A stretch of 64,000 bases of DNA, from NCBI GenBank assembly GCA_947561715.1, contig OX387201.1, forward strand, positions 21,032,001-21,096,000, written 5' to 3'. Positions 47,901-61,090 of this stretch are shown in pieces. Each line of letters opens with the position of its first letter. The first letter of the stretch is position 1. Both the position numbers and the translations under genes were made by a program. The notes beneath the pieces were generated by a model, which saw only the letters and a list, made by a program, of their open reading frames with translations, ran no database searches and was not told the origin of the DNA. This stretch comes from Ascidia mentula. Lineage: Eukaryota; Chordata; Ascidiacea; Phlebobranchia; Ascidiidae.

Positions 47901-48940
47901 TAGCAACAAGCTGTTGAACTGTGAACCGAGTTTTATAATCTGTATTAATTCGCTTCATATTTTCTAATGACCATGTTGCCTGGTCCAGACCATCAAATAC
48001 CAAAACACATTTTTCTTGGTTTTGTTTCATCCATTTAAATGCAGCATCAAGGTCAGTTTGCTTAACATCTGGAAACTGCCTATCAAGTAGGAGTTCTTGA
48101 AGTGTGAGTTTTTCATCTCCATAATCTAAATTCATGAAACTTAGGTGTAACACCAAATACCCATCTTTGTTTTTTCTCAAAAGTTTCTTGGACAAAGTGG
48201 ATTTCCCTGCACCAGCTGCGCCAATAATGGCAAGAAACTGATCACCACTTTCGATTGTGGAAAGCAGCTCATCAAAAGTTATACGCTCTCCTTTAACTTT
48301 ATTTTTGTTGTACCTTATTGTTGATGGCACAAACTCGTCACCTTTCTTGGTATCAATACCTTGGTAGAAATCACGTTTCTCCAGCTGTGGACAAACATCT
48401 GGGATTCCTTCTTCATTTAAACCAGAAAGAGGTGTGACAGTCTTAATTTTATCCTGTTGATGTTTGATGATTTGAATGGCTTCTTGCTGCTTTTTATCTG
48501 CAAACAGAAATATAACTGGTGACAAGTAATTATGGCTCACTAGACATTATCATATGGAAGCATTCGGGCATTATTGTCAGACATTATCTAGGTAAATATT
48601 TCAAATGCAGTAAAGAGGATGAAACAGCTTACTTTCATCTGCTTGGTCACCTTCGTTTGATGGACCTGCAAAAATTCACACTTATCTGACTTTAAGGGTA
48701 TAATATTGGCCTTGTAGAAAATGAAACGGTATGTTGGTGCAAAGGTAAAAAGTTTTATTGCAAAAATTAAATGTGAACATAAACAGAATGTACCATTTAA
48801 TGTTGCATTAGTTTACAGTGCATTGGTCAGCTGACAAATATACCTGGAGTATTGTAGTTGTTTATTATTATTGGTTGATTGATATTGCCCTGAACTGCAG
48901 CAATGCTACCAGCTATGGTTGCTCCTGGTGCTGATATGTG
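44927..48940 (-). CDS. NACHT-LRR (NLR-like) receptor, with a short amyloid-like N-terminal motif exon
   Basis: Exons: 48940-48844, 48665-48633, 48497-47193, 45999-45928, 45565-45333, 45106-44927. They total 1920 nt in one frame and end in TAA; further 5' exons may exist. The large exon is a NACHT ATPase: Walker A GAAGAGKST, Walker B VLVFDGLD, sensor LIFTSRP, then the helical region PLLLQFAVYAG and FVHQMIQEFSAASYISLF. The last two exons are leucine-rich repeats (LEYLGLSGNDF, LDLSDCKMDPDSI). The first exon encodes AGSIAAVQGNINQPIIINNY, with Gly/Gln/Asn spacing like NLR-associated amyloid or RHIM-type motifs. No DEATH or CARD domain was seen. NLRs are cytosolic sensors that oligomerise through NACHT on ligand binding. 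The LRR part is short. The 1.2-kb intron between the NACHT exon and 45,999 contains the opposed SINE copies. Confidence 0.88.
46625..46790 (-). mobile_element. tRNA-derived SINE, family B, minus copy
   Basis: On the minus strand: TGTAGCTCAGTTGGTAGAGC (box A), then GAGTTCAAACCTC (box B), then TTGCTCCGACTTGTCAGGAA, GTGGCTGATCCAGCTAGG and GCAATGCCTGGGCTGCCAAG. It closely matches the plus-strand copy at 46,994. The head resembles a tRNA, but no proper acceptor stem or CCA-ready 3' end is present. Confidence 0.75.
46795..46874. repeat. 80-bp palindromic element between two SINE copies
   Basis: TATTTCATGCAATG (46795-46808) pairs perfectly with CATTGCATGAAATA (46861-46874), and inner GGCATGATTGGC/GCGATCATG extend the hairpin. 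A related sequence, CATTTCATGCAATGGCATGA, occurs at about 46,559, on the far side of the minus-strand SINE. The SINE may therefore have inserted into, or been mobilised with, this palindromic element. Confidence 0.55.
46994..47150 (+). mobile_element. tRNA-derived SINE, family B, plus copy with well-preserved tRNA head
   Basis: The head reads ATAGCTCAGTTGGTAGAACG, an anticodon arm with perfect 5-bp stem TGGGC/GCCCA around loop CTGGTCA (anticodon GGT, threonine-like), and a perfect T arm GTGAG/CTCAC around TTCAAAC. The acceptor stem pairs only in part. The body follows directly with TTGCTCCGACTTGTCAGGAA, as in the minus copy, so this is a SINE and not a tRNA gene. Confidence 0.75.
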
Positions 48941-49900
48941 CTGTGAGGAGTCTGATTCAAAGTTAATACCTTGTTAGTGCCTGAAATAGCATTTGTACAT
49001 TACTTGCCTAAAAATAAAAATTTCATTTTAGTTAGGCTACTTTAATTAAAAAGTTACTATACATGATACATTCCCAATAAAGCTAAGGTTTAGTATGAGG
49101 CATAATTGATTTTAGTAACTTTCCATTAAATTTTTTGTAATAAAGGAGAGAATAACACGTTAGACCTGCTTTCTGTGGGACAACTTTCGAACCAGATTCT
49201 GAAATTGTTGTAGTCATTCTTCTTCTCTTACTTTATGTGCCCGTCGTGATGTTTGTTGGTAGTATCTTTCTTTCGAAAACAAATGCAGCAACTTGTCACA
49301 ATTTTTTAAACCTTTTCGCTGTAAACAAACATCAATGCAACTCACAGAAACAATTCATATTAAGATTTCTCTAATTCAAGCTTAAACTACAAAACAAAAC
49401 TTCAGTACAGATTAATCTAGCAACTCTTTAAAACCAAAGAAAGTCTGCATGAACTTATTTATGTAAATAAAACACAAGGATATTTCGTTGTTACTCCAGC
49501 GCAATCCTTTCACCCTGTATGTGACATTGTGACCTCTGTAACCCAGTTATCGTTGCGCAGGCGACTGTGGACGCTACCGCTTTGTGGCACTATTGAGCAA
49601 ACATTTAAAAAATTCGGGTGTTGAGATCTGTTTAAAACAGTTGAATAATTAAATTGATCTTTAATCAGGGTTTTAAAACAGGCTTGTGCGCTTTCACCAA
49701 AAACAGATTTACTAAAATTAAGTGAATAAAAGAAATGGGCTGAGATGTCTAAAAAATAGAAATCATAAAAAAATTTTGTAATAAGGGTCTGGCTCTTTTT
49801 TTCAGAATTTAAAATTTGTGTCAAATTGCCCCCTGATTTCTGGCAATTTGGCAGAAAACGAATTGGAATAGGATCCTTATATCCTAAATTAATTTCTGTA
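48941..49900. other. Upstream flank of the NACHT-LRR gene, no clear exon
   Basis: A tiny minus-strand exon could lie near 48,975 (AG|GCACTAACAAG|GTATT), but it is too short to support. A 134-codon minus frame (49,510-49,914) runs into the repeat array and has no motif. No DEATH-type domain was found. Confidence 0.35.
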
Positions 49901-49904
49901 AAGG

Positions 49905-52900
49905 ACCTGACCACTGCCTTAACCTACTTTACGATTTGTTTAATCAAGACTCGTAATGGAGAAGCTGAACGCGCTCGAACGTTTGACGTCATAGCTGACA
50001 AACAAAATTAATCTGCGCTACAGGTTCTAGGCAACTTTAAGGTAAAGTAAACCAGGATTTTCGGACGTGTAGCGTCTCGTCCCAAATATAATTTTCGATG
50101 GCTAACACTTTTATATGATGACGTATCTTTTTCAACCGTTTTTGCGCACGGATATCGAAGCACCACTCGTTCAAATCCAGTGCGCATTTAATTGCTTTCA
50201 ATGGCAGACCGATGTTAACTGCGAGTTCTCTGTTATTTGAAGATTTGCTTGAACCCACACAACGCAAGTGGTAACTGACCAAGCCTACTAGTCGTGGTTA
50301 AGACGATATTTTGTCTCATTCTGCATTTATTGTTGTTGTAGTTGTTGCCAACGCGAACCTTTCAACAAATGGCCCTTTCTTCTTTCTTGCTAAACGAAAG
50401 CACATTTTAAGCGAGAGAATTAACTTGACTTCCGTATTGATGACGAAAGCAATCTTTGACTTTTCGTACTTAGCTGGTCTGGTTCCTCCAAGACCAACAA
50501 GCTACAGTTTATGCGAGTAAGAAACCTTCAGCAAACAAAGGCAGTGCGCCACTTACGTCACAACCACCGTCTGTGTATTGTTTACATTCCAAACAGTTTA
50601 CGCTTTTGAGTGAGAAATTGCTTCAGTTGTATGGGTTTAACAGTAAGTAACAAAGCGTGTCAAAGTGTGGTACCACGCCTCCCTTATTACTTTACAATAT
50701 AAAGTAATCACTGCCTCAAACAATGTATGACTGATGGGAAAGGTTTTGTGACAATGTTTTCTTTACCTACAATATCTTTCTGATGCCGTGTGGTAAATAT
50801 GAAAGCGACATTAAAACTTAATTTGCTTACGTCTCCTGGACCGAAGTAGCGCTAAACAATACATATTGGTCCACAATTATCCCCGACCATTGGAAAAATC
50901 ACTTTGCATGATTCGGATTTCGAAATTCACGTGTGTTGTGTGACGTAGCAAGATGTGAAATATCTGCACATTTTCGTATTCCACGTGGACGAACTTTGCG
51001 CGCTCGCAATTCTCGAGTAAATAATTCTCATCCTGCTACGTCACACAGCACACGTGACACAAACATGTTTTGTGATGGCCTGCCCGAACTTTGGCTTCTA
51101 GTTTATGATTTGTTTGAATAAAGATTCGAACAAAGAAACCGAACGCGTCGTAACGTTTGACGTCATAATGGACAAACAAATTTAATTGTGCTCCAGCTTA
51201 CTGAATTTAAACAGACAACTTTAAGGTGAAGTAAACCAAGATTTCGCACGTGTAGCGTCTCGTCCCAAATATAACTTTCGTTGGCTAACACTTTAAATAT
51301 GATGACGTATCTTTTTCAACCGTTTTTTCCTCATAACGGACCTCAAGAAACATGAAGTTTCGTTATTGAAGCACCACTCGTTCAAAACAACAAAACAAAG
51401 TGCCGACGTTAACTGCTTATTCTCGAACCCATACGGTAAATAACTCAAATGGTAAATAATCAAGCCTACTATTAGTGGTTAAGACGATATTTTGTCTTAT
51501 TCTGCATTTATCGTTGTTGTAGTTATGCCAACGCGAACCCCATGCTTTTAACAAATGACATTTTTTCTCATACGAAGGTTCCGCTTTCAGCGAGCGATTC
51601 AACTTGACTTCTGTATTGATGACGAAAAAATCCAAGCCTCGTTGACAAACGCAAATTGCAGACAATTGTTAACCCTCATTGGCGCAAACATGTTGTTCCC
51701 TGAAGGACGTGACCTCTGGCTTCACCTGGTTTACGATTTGTTTAAAATTGAGATTTTCGAGATTTTCTTCAAAACTGACCACAAAACGTATTTCGACCAA
51801 ATAATCAAAAACTCCAAACACAACTTTCTATGTACAAGAGTTTAAACCCAGTACAAATCTACTCATTTACGAAACAACTTCCACTGTGCTTGGGGCGAGA
51901 CTGAAAACTTTATTTGATTTGCAACAACGCGCATTTAAAAGCCTTCCACAGCAGCCGTGTATCTGACTTCACCTGGTTTACGATTTGTTTAATCAAGACT
52001 CGAAATGGAGAAGCTGAACGCGCGCTCGAACGTTTGACGTCATAGCTGACAAACAAACTTTGTGTGCTTTCTGGTCAAGCGTATAGTTTTAAATACCGAT
52101 TTTAAATATTCAATTTTAAGGTTACATAAACTAGGATTTCGACGCAATATTATTCGCCAGATGGACGACTTTCAGTGGCTATTAACTTAAATATAAGGAC
52201 GTAGTTTAGTCAACAGTTCGACATTAATTACCTTTGCCAAATATGCAGGCTGATTATCCAAAGCCCGATTGATTGAAACCAGCGTGTTACACCATTGGTC
52301 GACGATCAGCATTACGCGGACTAATTTCCTTTTTCGTACTCCACGGTGACCAACTTTTGGCAGATTTAACACTAAATTAAAAATGAGAAACTCGCGAATG
52401 CCGTGGAAAAATTATCGCTGTAAAAATGGCACACCTAGATGTATTACAAAGTGATGTCCACAGTGCGACCTGCAATTGTGTTGTGAATCTGCAAGTCTTT
52501 GTTTATTTTGCAACAACGCGTCATTAATTGCTTTCAACGATGGACCGAAGCTCCGTTTTCAACTGCAAATTCCAATTAAAATGTCGTTATTTCGAAAGTT
52601 AAAGTTTTGACGTCACTTCACACAACTCTTTTCGTGTTAGCACACTGGGGCTGAGATGAACTAATTTACATACAATTCTGTCAGCATTTATCGACACGCG
52701 GAAATAAAGTTACATTTGATTCTTTAGCGTCCTCAAGCGGTTTTCCATATTAATACTATAGAACCGAATTCAAATCATAATGAAATTTGTGATAAAGCCG
52801 TGTTGTATTTAAAATATGCGATATTTATTCGTGCAAAAAATTTTAATCCCTTGTGTTTGATTTTGTTTTCAATGGTCATCGTGTGGAATCATTTAAATTA

Positions 52901-53021
52901 ATATCAATATTTTCCTATGAAATTGTTGAGTTTATTCGTGTTTCAATAAAGTTTAATGACAATTATGCTCTAGGATTTTTGAATACGATCCTGGTATGTC
53001 AGGAGTAAACGTGACACAAGG
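49905..53021. repeat. 3.12-kb tandem repeat unit, copy 1
   Basis: The unit starts around the TTTACGATTTGTTTAATCAAG module (49,927) and recurs in direct orientation from 53,022. Matching landmarks are offset by about 3,116-3,118 bp, for example GGTTCTAG/AGCAACTTTAAGG at 50,023 and 53,141, and the frames at 50,933 and 54,049. Inside lie three to four copies of the TGACGTCA module and a copy of block B from about 52,408. No gene was recognised. Confidence 0.8.
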
Positions 53022-56000
53022 TCCTGACCTCTGCCTTAACCTACTTTACGATTTGTTTAATCAAGACTCGTAATGGAGAAGCTAAACGCGCGCTCGAACG
53101 TTGACGTCATAATTGACAAACAAAATTAATCTGCGCTCCAGGTTCTAAGCAACTTTAAGGTGAAGTAAACCAGGTTTTTCGCACGTGTAGCTTCTCGTCC
53201 CAAATATAATTTTCGATGGCTAACACTTTTAATATGATGACGTATCGTTTTCAACCGTTTTTGCGCACGGATATCGAAGCACCACTCGTTCAAATCCAGT
53301 GCGAATTTAATTGCTTTCAATGGCAGACCGATGTTAACTGCGAGTTCTCTCTTATTTGAAGATTTGCTTGAACCCACACAACGCAAGTGGTAAATAATCA
53401 AGCCTTCTATTCGTGGTTAAAACGATATTTTGTCTCATTCTGCATTTATTGTTGTTGTATTTGTTGCCAACGGGAACTCAGTGCTTTCAAATAATAGAGC
53501 TTTCTTGCTATACGAAAGCGCAGCTTAAACGAGCGACTCAAATTCTGTTTAAAATGACGAAAGCAATCTTTGACATTTCGTACTTAGCTGGGCTGGTTCC
53601 TCCAAGACCAACAAGCCACAGTTTATGCGAGTAAGAAACCTTCAGCAAACAAAGGCAGTGCGCCACTTACGTCACAACCACCGTCTGTGTATTGTTTACA
53701 TTCCAAACAGTTTACGTTTTTGAGTGAGAAATTGGTTTAGTTGCATGGGTTTACCAGTGTGTAACCAAGCATGTCAAAGTGTGGCACACCACGCCTTACT
53801 TATTACGTCACAATATAAAGTAATCACTGCCTCAAACAATGTATGACTGATGGGAAAGGTTTTGTGACAATGTTTTCTTTACCTACAATATCTTTCTAAA
53901 GCCGTGTGGTAAATATGAAAGCGACATTAAAACTTAATTTGCTTACGTCACCTGGACCGAAGTAGCGCTAAACAATACATATTGGTCCACAATTATCCCC
54001 GACCATTGGAAAAATCACTTTGCATGATTCGGATTTCGAAATTCACGTGTGTTGTGTGACGTAGCAAGATGTGAAATATCTGCACATTTTCGTATTCCAC
54101 GTCGACGAACTTTGCGCGCGCGCAATTCTCGAGTAAATAATTCTCATCCTGCTACGTCACACAGCACACGTGACACAAACATGTTGTTTCATGGCGTGCC
54201 CGAACTTTGGCTTCTAGTTTGTGATTTGTTTGAATAAAGATTCGAACAAAGAAACCGAACGCGTCGTAATGTTTGACGTCATAATGGACAAACAAATTAA
54301 TTTGTGCTCCAGCTTACTGAATTTAAACAGACAACTTTAAGGTGAAGCAAACCAAGATTTCGCACGTGTAGCGTCTCGTCCCAAATATAACTTTCGTTGG
54401 CTAACACTTTGAATATGATGACGTATCTTTTTCAACTGTTTTTTCCTCATAACGGACCACAAGAAACATGGAGTTTCGATATTGAAGCACCACTCGTTCA
54501 AAACAGCAAAACAAAGTGCCGACGTTAACTGCTAATTCTCGAACCCATATGGTAAATAACTCAAATGGTAAATAATCAAGCCTACTATTCGTGGTTAAGA
54601 CGATATTTTGTCTCATTCTGCATTTATCGTTGTTGTAGTTATGCCAACGCGAACCCCATGCTTTTAACAAATGACATTTTTTCCTGCTATACGAAAGTTC
54701 CGCTTTCAGCGAGCGATTCAACTTGATTTCTGTATTGATGATGAAAAAATCCAAGCCTCGTTGACAAACGCAAATTGCAGACAATTAATAACCCTCATTG
54801 GCGCAAACATGTTGTTCCCTGAAGGACGTGACCTCTGGCTTCACCTGGTTTACGATTTGTTTAAAATTGAGATTTTCGAGATTTTCTTCAAAACTGACCA
54901 CAAAACGTATTTCGACCAAATAATCAAAAAATCCAAACACAACCTACTATGTACAAGAGTTTAAACCCAGTACAAATCTACTCATTTACGAAACAATTTC
55001 CACTGTGCTTGGGGCGAGACTGAAAACTTTATTTGATTTGCAACAACGCGCATTTAAAAGCCCTCCACAGCAGCCGTGTATCTGACTTCACCTGGTTTAC
55101 GATTTGTTTAATCAAGACTTGAAATGGGGAAGCTGAACGCGCGCTCGAACGTTTGACGTCATAGCTGACAAAGAAACTTTGTGTGCTTTCTGTTCAAGCG
55201 TGTAGTTTTACAAACCGATTTTAAATATTCAATTTTAAGGTTACATAAACCAGGATTTCGTCACAATATGATTCGCCAGATGAACGATTTTCGGTGGCTA
55301 TAAATATAATGACGTAGTTTAGTCAACAGTTTGACATTAATTACCTTTGCCAAATATGCAGGCTGATTATCCAAAGCCCAATTGTTTGAAACCAGCGTGT
55401 TACAGCATTGGTCGACGATCAGCATTACGTGGACTAATTTCCTTTTTCGTACTCCACGGTGACCAACTTTTGGCAAATTTAAAACTAAAGTAAAAAATGA
55501 GAAACTCGCAAATGCCGTGGAAAAATTATCGCTGTAAAAATGGCACACCTAGATGTATTACAAAGTGATGTCCACAGTGCGACCTGCAAGTGTGCTGTGA
55601 ATCTGAAAGTCTTTGTTTATTTTGCAACAACGCGTCATTAATTGCTTTCAACGATGGACCGAAGCTCCGTTTTTTACTGCAAATTCCAATTAAAATGTCG
55701 TTATTTCGAAAGTTAAAGTTTTGACGTCACTTCACACAACTCTTTTCGTGTTAGCACACTGGGGCTGAGATGAACTAATTTACATACAATTCTTCCAGCA
55801 TTCATCGACACGCGGAAATAAAGTTACATTTGATTCTTTAGCGTCCTCAAGCGGTTTTCCATATTAATACAATAGAACCGAATTCAAATCATAATGAAAT
55901 TTGCGATAAAGTCGTGTTGTATTTAAAATATGCGATATTTATTCGTGCAGAAAATTTTTATCCCTTGCATTTAATTTTGTTTTCTGTGGTCATCGTGTGG

Positions 56001-56135
56001 AATCATTTAAATTAATATCAATATTTTCCTATGAAATTGTTGAGTTTATTCGTGTTTTAATAAAGTTTAATGACAATTATACTCTCGGATTTTTGAATAC
56101 GATCCTGGTATGTCAGGAGTAAACGTGACACAAAT
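53022..56135. repeat. 3.12-kb tandem repeat unit, copy 2
   Basis: Direct repeat of 49,905-53,021, with scattered substitutions and a few small indels. Landmarks such as CACTTTGCATGATTCGGATT (about 54,016) and GGACGTGACCTCTGGCTTCA (about 54,822) occur in the same order as in copy 1. Block B recurs from 55,527 and then runs on into further related repeats. No coding sequence was recognised. Confidence 0.8.
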
Positions 56136-59100
56136 AAGTTGTTTCATGGCCGCTCGCTTAGCCTGGTTTACGATGTGTTTAATCAAGACTCGGAATGGAG
56201 AAACTGAAAGCGCGCTCGGATGTTTAAGGTCACAGCTGACAAACAAACTTGCAGGAGAGCCGATTTCCATTACAGCGTTTACTCATACACATGAACTTAC
56301 AACTATATTTTAAGATGGAACGAGATTGTGTTCTAGTTGGAAGGGAATTTCCGCGTTTACAAAATTGTGCACAAAAATTTAAAATACTTTTGCTTAAATT
56401 GAAATGTTGTGAAACTGTTCACCATCAGCATTTCGACACAAATACACAAAACATCCATTAATTTTGTTAAGCCGTCAACACCATTTACCACGTGCATTCT
56501 CAAGGTACAAAATATATTGATTATATTACGAATACCAAGCAACAAACTTCTAAAAAGATTAAATCACGACAAATTTTGCTGTAACTTTAAACGCAAGGGC
56601 AAACGATTCACTGTGCTATAGTCAGAACAAGAAACATAAGTAAACACAAACATGAAAAAAAGGATGGTAACATTCTATGTCACATGTCACGTGTCCAACA
56701 TGTGATTTCAAAACAAGTTATTTGTCAGTGGGTGTCACTGCGTTGAATACAAACTGCTATTGTAGTCTGATTTTGCCGTAGTTTTTGTTGTGATAATTCG
56801 TCACTGAAGTTTCATGGATAGAAATGCAAGTTGTGGCAACAAAAACACATGCGATGTTAAATAAATGAATGAATACATGGACACCTATCAGTAGTGATCG
56901 TTCCAAGTGATGAACATTGGATTTAATTTGATTTTTCCCAGCATGAGACAACACACATTGATCGACGACCATTAATACGACGGACGTGGCTTCTGGCTTC
57001 ACCTGGTTTACGATTTGTTTAATCAAGACTCGTAATAAAGAAGTTGAACACTCTGTAAGTTTTGACGTTATATGTGACAAACGAACTTTATGTGCTTTCT
57101 GGTTAAGCGTTTACTTTCACATACCGAATTTCAGTCAGTTTGACGGTTGCCTGATCCAGTATTTTCACAAATATTACGTTTGGACCTAATATATTTCACC
57201 AGATTAAAGATTTTCGGTGCAATTAATTTAATATAATAACGTACTTTGTCCACTGTTTGACTTGAATCACCTATGCCTAATATACAGGCTCATTATCCAA
57301 CCACCAATTGTTTGAAACCAGCGTGTTACAACATTGGTCGACGATCAGCATTACGCGGACTAAATACTTTTTCGTACTCCACGGTGACCAACTTTGGCAA
57401 ATTTAACACTAAAGTAAAAAATGAGAAACTCGTGAAAAATGAGAAACTCTCTTTTCGTGTTAGCACACTGGGGCTGAGATGAACTAATTTACATACAATT
57501 CTACCAGCATTTATCGACACGCGGAAATAAAGTTACATTTGATTCTTTAGCGTCCTCAAGCGGTTTGCCTTATTAACACAACAGAACCGAATTCAAATCA
57601 CAATGAAATTTGTGATAAAGTCGTGTTTTATGTAATATTATTTAATTTATTCTTGCAGAAAATTTTATTTCCTTGTTTTTAATTTGGTTGTGTATGGTCG
57701 TCGTATGGAATTATTAAGATTATTATCAATATTTTTCGAAGAAATTGTTGAGTTTATTCGTGTTTTAATAAAGTTTAATGACAATTATGCTCTCGGATTT
57801 TGGAATATGAACCTGGTATCAGGAGTAAACGTGACACAAACATGTTGTTCCATGAAGGACCTCTGGCTTCACCTGGTTTACGATTTGTTTAATCAAGACT
57901 CGTAAAGGAGAAACTCAACGCGCGTTGGAACGTTTGACGTCACAGACGACGAACAAACTGGTTAAATACAATAATACCAACCAAGCTAACATAACCTACT
58001 TCAACCAATGAACACCAGTTAATGCGAGGGTAATGTCTGTCCCAATGAGATAAACTATGATTTTCCAAATTTAGACATGGCGGAAAGTATGTGCAACAGA
58101 GTGAATTCCATTACAGGTACAAGTCTTAATCACATTGTGAATGCAATTATGGAGAACACACCTCTGCACAAGTTCAAACTAATGGTCACCACACGCACTC
58201 AAACACAATACTTAAAATAAATAACATATTGGTTATATAAGGGATACTAACCAATAAATTCTATGTACAAGAGTTTTAAACCCGATCCAAATCCTACTCC
58301 TATTTAAAGCAGTAGCAAGCTATTGACTGTGCTATTCGGAAGAAGAAACGAGGGTCAACCCAAACTGGCAACAAGACGGGAGTTAACCGCTTATATTTTT
58401 CATGTCACGCGTGATGTAATGTGGCTTGTAGTTTAGTCTAAAATTTCATTTCGGAGTAAACTATTTGCCCAGCTTGGGACAACACACATTGATCGACGAC
58501 CATCAATACGACGGATGTGGCTTATGGTTTCACCTGGTTTACGATTTGTTTAATCAAGACTTGGAATAAAGAAGTTGAACACCCTGTAAGTTTTGACGTT
58601 ATATTTGACAAACGAACTTGATGTGCTCTCTGGTTAAGCGTTTACTTTCACATACCGAATTTTAGTCTAATTTAGGGTTACCTAAACCAGGATATTGGCA
58701 AATATTGCGTTTGGACCCAATATGATATTTGCCAGAAGGACGATAATTTAACTACAATGTCGTTCTTTGTCAACAATTTGCGTGCTTAAATGATCTATGC
58801 CAAATATGCAGGCTCATTATCCAACCACCAATTGTTTGAAACCAGCGTGTTACAGCATTGGTCGATGATCAGCATTACGTGGACTAAATACTTTTTTGTA
58901 CTCCACGTGGACCAACTTTGGCAAATTTAACACTAAATTAAAAATGAGAAACTCAAGAATGCCGTTGAAAAATTATCGCTGTTAAAAATGGCATAACATC
59001 AATGTTTACCAAAAAAATTTTTGAGCTTATTCGTGTTTCAATAAAGTTTAATAACAATTATGCTCTCTGATTTTCGAATATGTTCCTGGTATGTCAGGAC

Positions 59101-61090
59101 TAAACGTGACACAAACATGTTGTTCCATGAAGGACATGACCTCTGGCTTCACCTGGTTTACGATTTGTTTAATCAAGACTCGTGTAATGGAGAAGCTGAA
59201 CGCGCGCTCAAACGTTTGACGTCACAGCTGACAAAGAAACTTATAGGAGGGCCGATTTCCATTACAGCGTTTACTCACACATATTAACTTACAACTATAT
59301 TTTTAGATGAAACGAGACTGTGTGCTAATTGGAAGGAATTTCCGCGTTTTAGGAATGGTGCACTTTAATTTCAAAATGTTTATGCTTAATTGAAATGTTG
59401 TGAAACTGTTCACCATCAGCATTTAGACGTGATACTCACAACATCCATTATTTTGTGAAGCCAACAACACCATAATTTACGTGCACTCTCAGCATACAAA
59501 ATACAACACCTTGCTTCTTGTGCAACTTATACTGACCAACATACAAATCACATTGGTTATATAAGGGATACTAACCAATAGCTTTCTATGTACAAGAGTT
59601 TAAACCTGATACACATCCTACTCTAACAGAAAGCTGCAGCAAGCCATTGGCTGTGCTACTTGGAACCAGAAATGAGAATCAACCCAAACTGGCAACACGA
59701 CAGGAGGTAACCGTTTATATTTTGTATGTCACGTGATGTCACCTGATGTCACGTTGCGTGTACATCAGGTGACATCATGTGACATATGTAACTGGGAATC
59801 CGCCGAGAACTTATCGCTGTGAAAATGCCATAGTATCAATATTTATCACAAAAATGTTGGTTTGTTCGTGTTTCAATAAGTTTAATGACAATTAAGCTCT
59901 CGGATTTTCGAATACGATCCTGGTACGTCAGGAGTAAACGTGACACAAACATGTTGTTTCATGGTCGATCTGACCTCTCGCTTAACCTGGTTTACGATTT
60001 GTTTAATGAAGTTTCGTAATGGAGAAACTGAACGCGCGCCCGAACGTTTGACGTCATAGCTGACAAACAAACTTATAGGAGATTCTATTTGAATAAGAAA
60101 CTGAGGATGCCAGTTCAGGCGAAATCGATTTTTTACTAATAAATCAGCTGACTCAATTCGAAACTTCTGCTAGTTTCATTGAATTCTTATAGGAGAGCCG
60201 ATTTCCATTACAGCCTTTGCTCATAAGTATTAACTTACAACTATATTTTTAGATGAAACGAGACTGTGCGTTAGTTGGGGGAATTTCCGCGTTTACAAAA
60301 TTGTGCACTTTAATTTCACAAGCTTATGCTTAAGTGAAGTGTTGTTAACTGTTCACCATCAGCATTTAGACGCAATACTCAAAATAACCATTAATTTTGT
60401 GAAGCCAACAACCCTATTCATCACGTGCACTCTCAACATACAAAATATATTGATTATATTACGGATACCAAGCAACAAACTTCTAAAAAGATTAAATCAC
60501 GACAAATTTTGCTGTAACTTTAAACGCAGGGGCAAACGATTCACTGTGCTATAGTCAGAACAAGAAATAAAAGTTAACACAAACATGAAAAAAGGGATGG
60601 CAACTATCTATGTCACATGTCACGTGTCCAACATGTGATTTCAGAGCATGTTATTTATCAGTGCGTGTCACTGCGTTGAGTACTAACTGTTATTGTAGTT
60701 TGATTTTGCCGTAGTTTTTGTTGTGATAATTTTTCACTGAAGTTTCATGGATAGAAATGCAATTTGTGGCCACAAAAACACATGCGATGTTAAATAAATG
60801 AATGAATACATGGCCAACTATCAGTACCAATCGTTCCAAGTGATGAACATTGGATTTAATTTGATTTTTCCCAACATGAGACAACACACATTGATAGACG
60901 ACCATCAATACGGCGGACCTGGTTTCTGTCTTCACCTGGTTTACGATTTGTTTAATCAAGACTCGTAATTATGAAGTTGAACGCTCTGTAACTTTTGACG
61001 TCATCTTAGGCAAACGAACTTTATGTGGTTTCTGGTTAATCATTTACTTTCACGCACCGAATTTCATTCAATCTTAAGGTTACAAAAGCG
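56136..61090. repeat. Array of block B-related repeats
   Basis: At least seven further copies of the TTTACGATTTGTTTAATCAAG module occur here (about 56,165, 57,005, 57,878, 58,541, 59,156, 59,991 and 60,939). Also present are several copies of AATAAAGTTTAATGACAAT, and of ATTGATCGACGACCATCAA/TGGTCGACGATCAGCATTA. Copies differ in length and in which modules they retain, as expected of an array shaped by unequal exchange. No gene was recognised. Confidence 0.75.
59725..59786. repeat. Near-perfect 25-bp inverted repeat (hairpin)
   Basis: Left arm 59725-59749 (starting TATGTCACGTGATGTCACC) and right arm 59762-59786 pair at 24 of 25 positions; the single mismatch is a G-T wobble. The 12-nt loop CACGTTGCGTGT is itself partly self-complementary (CACG/CGTG). 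It sits inside the block B array. Confidence 0.8.

Noticed and set aside
49905..61090. Many 60-97-codon frames in the repeat array as a gene family
   Set aside because: They recur only because the DNA recurs, differ in length through indels, and lack motifs, splice signals and signal peptides.
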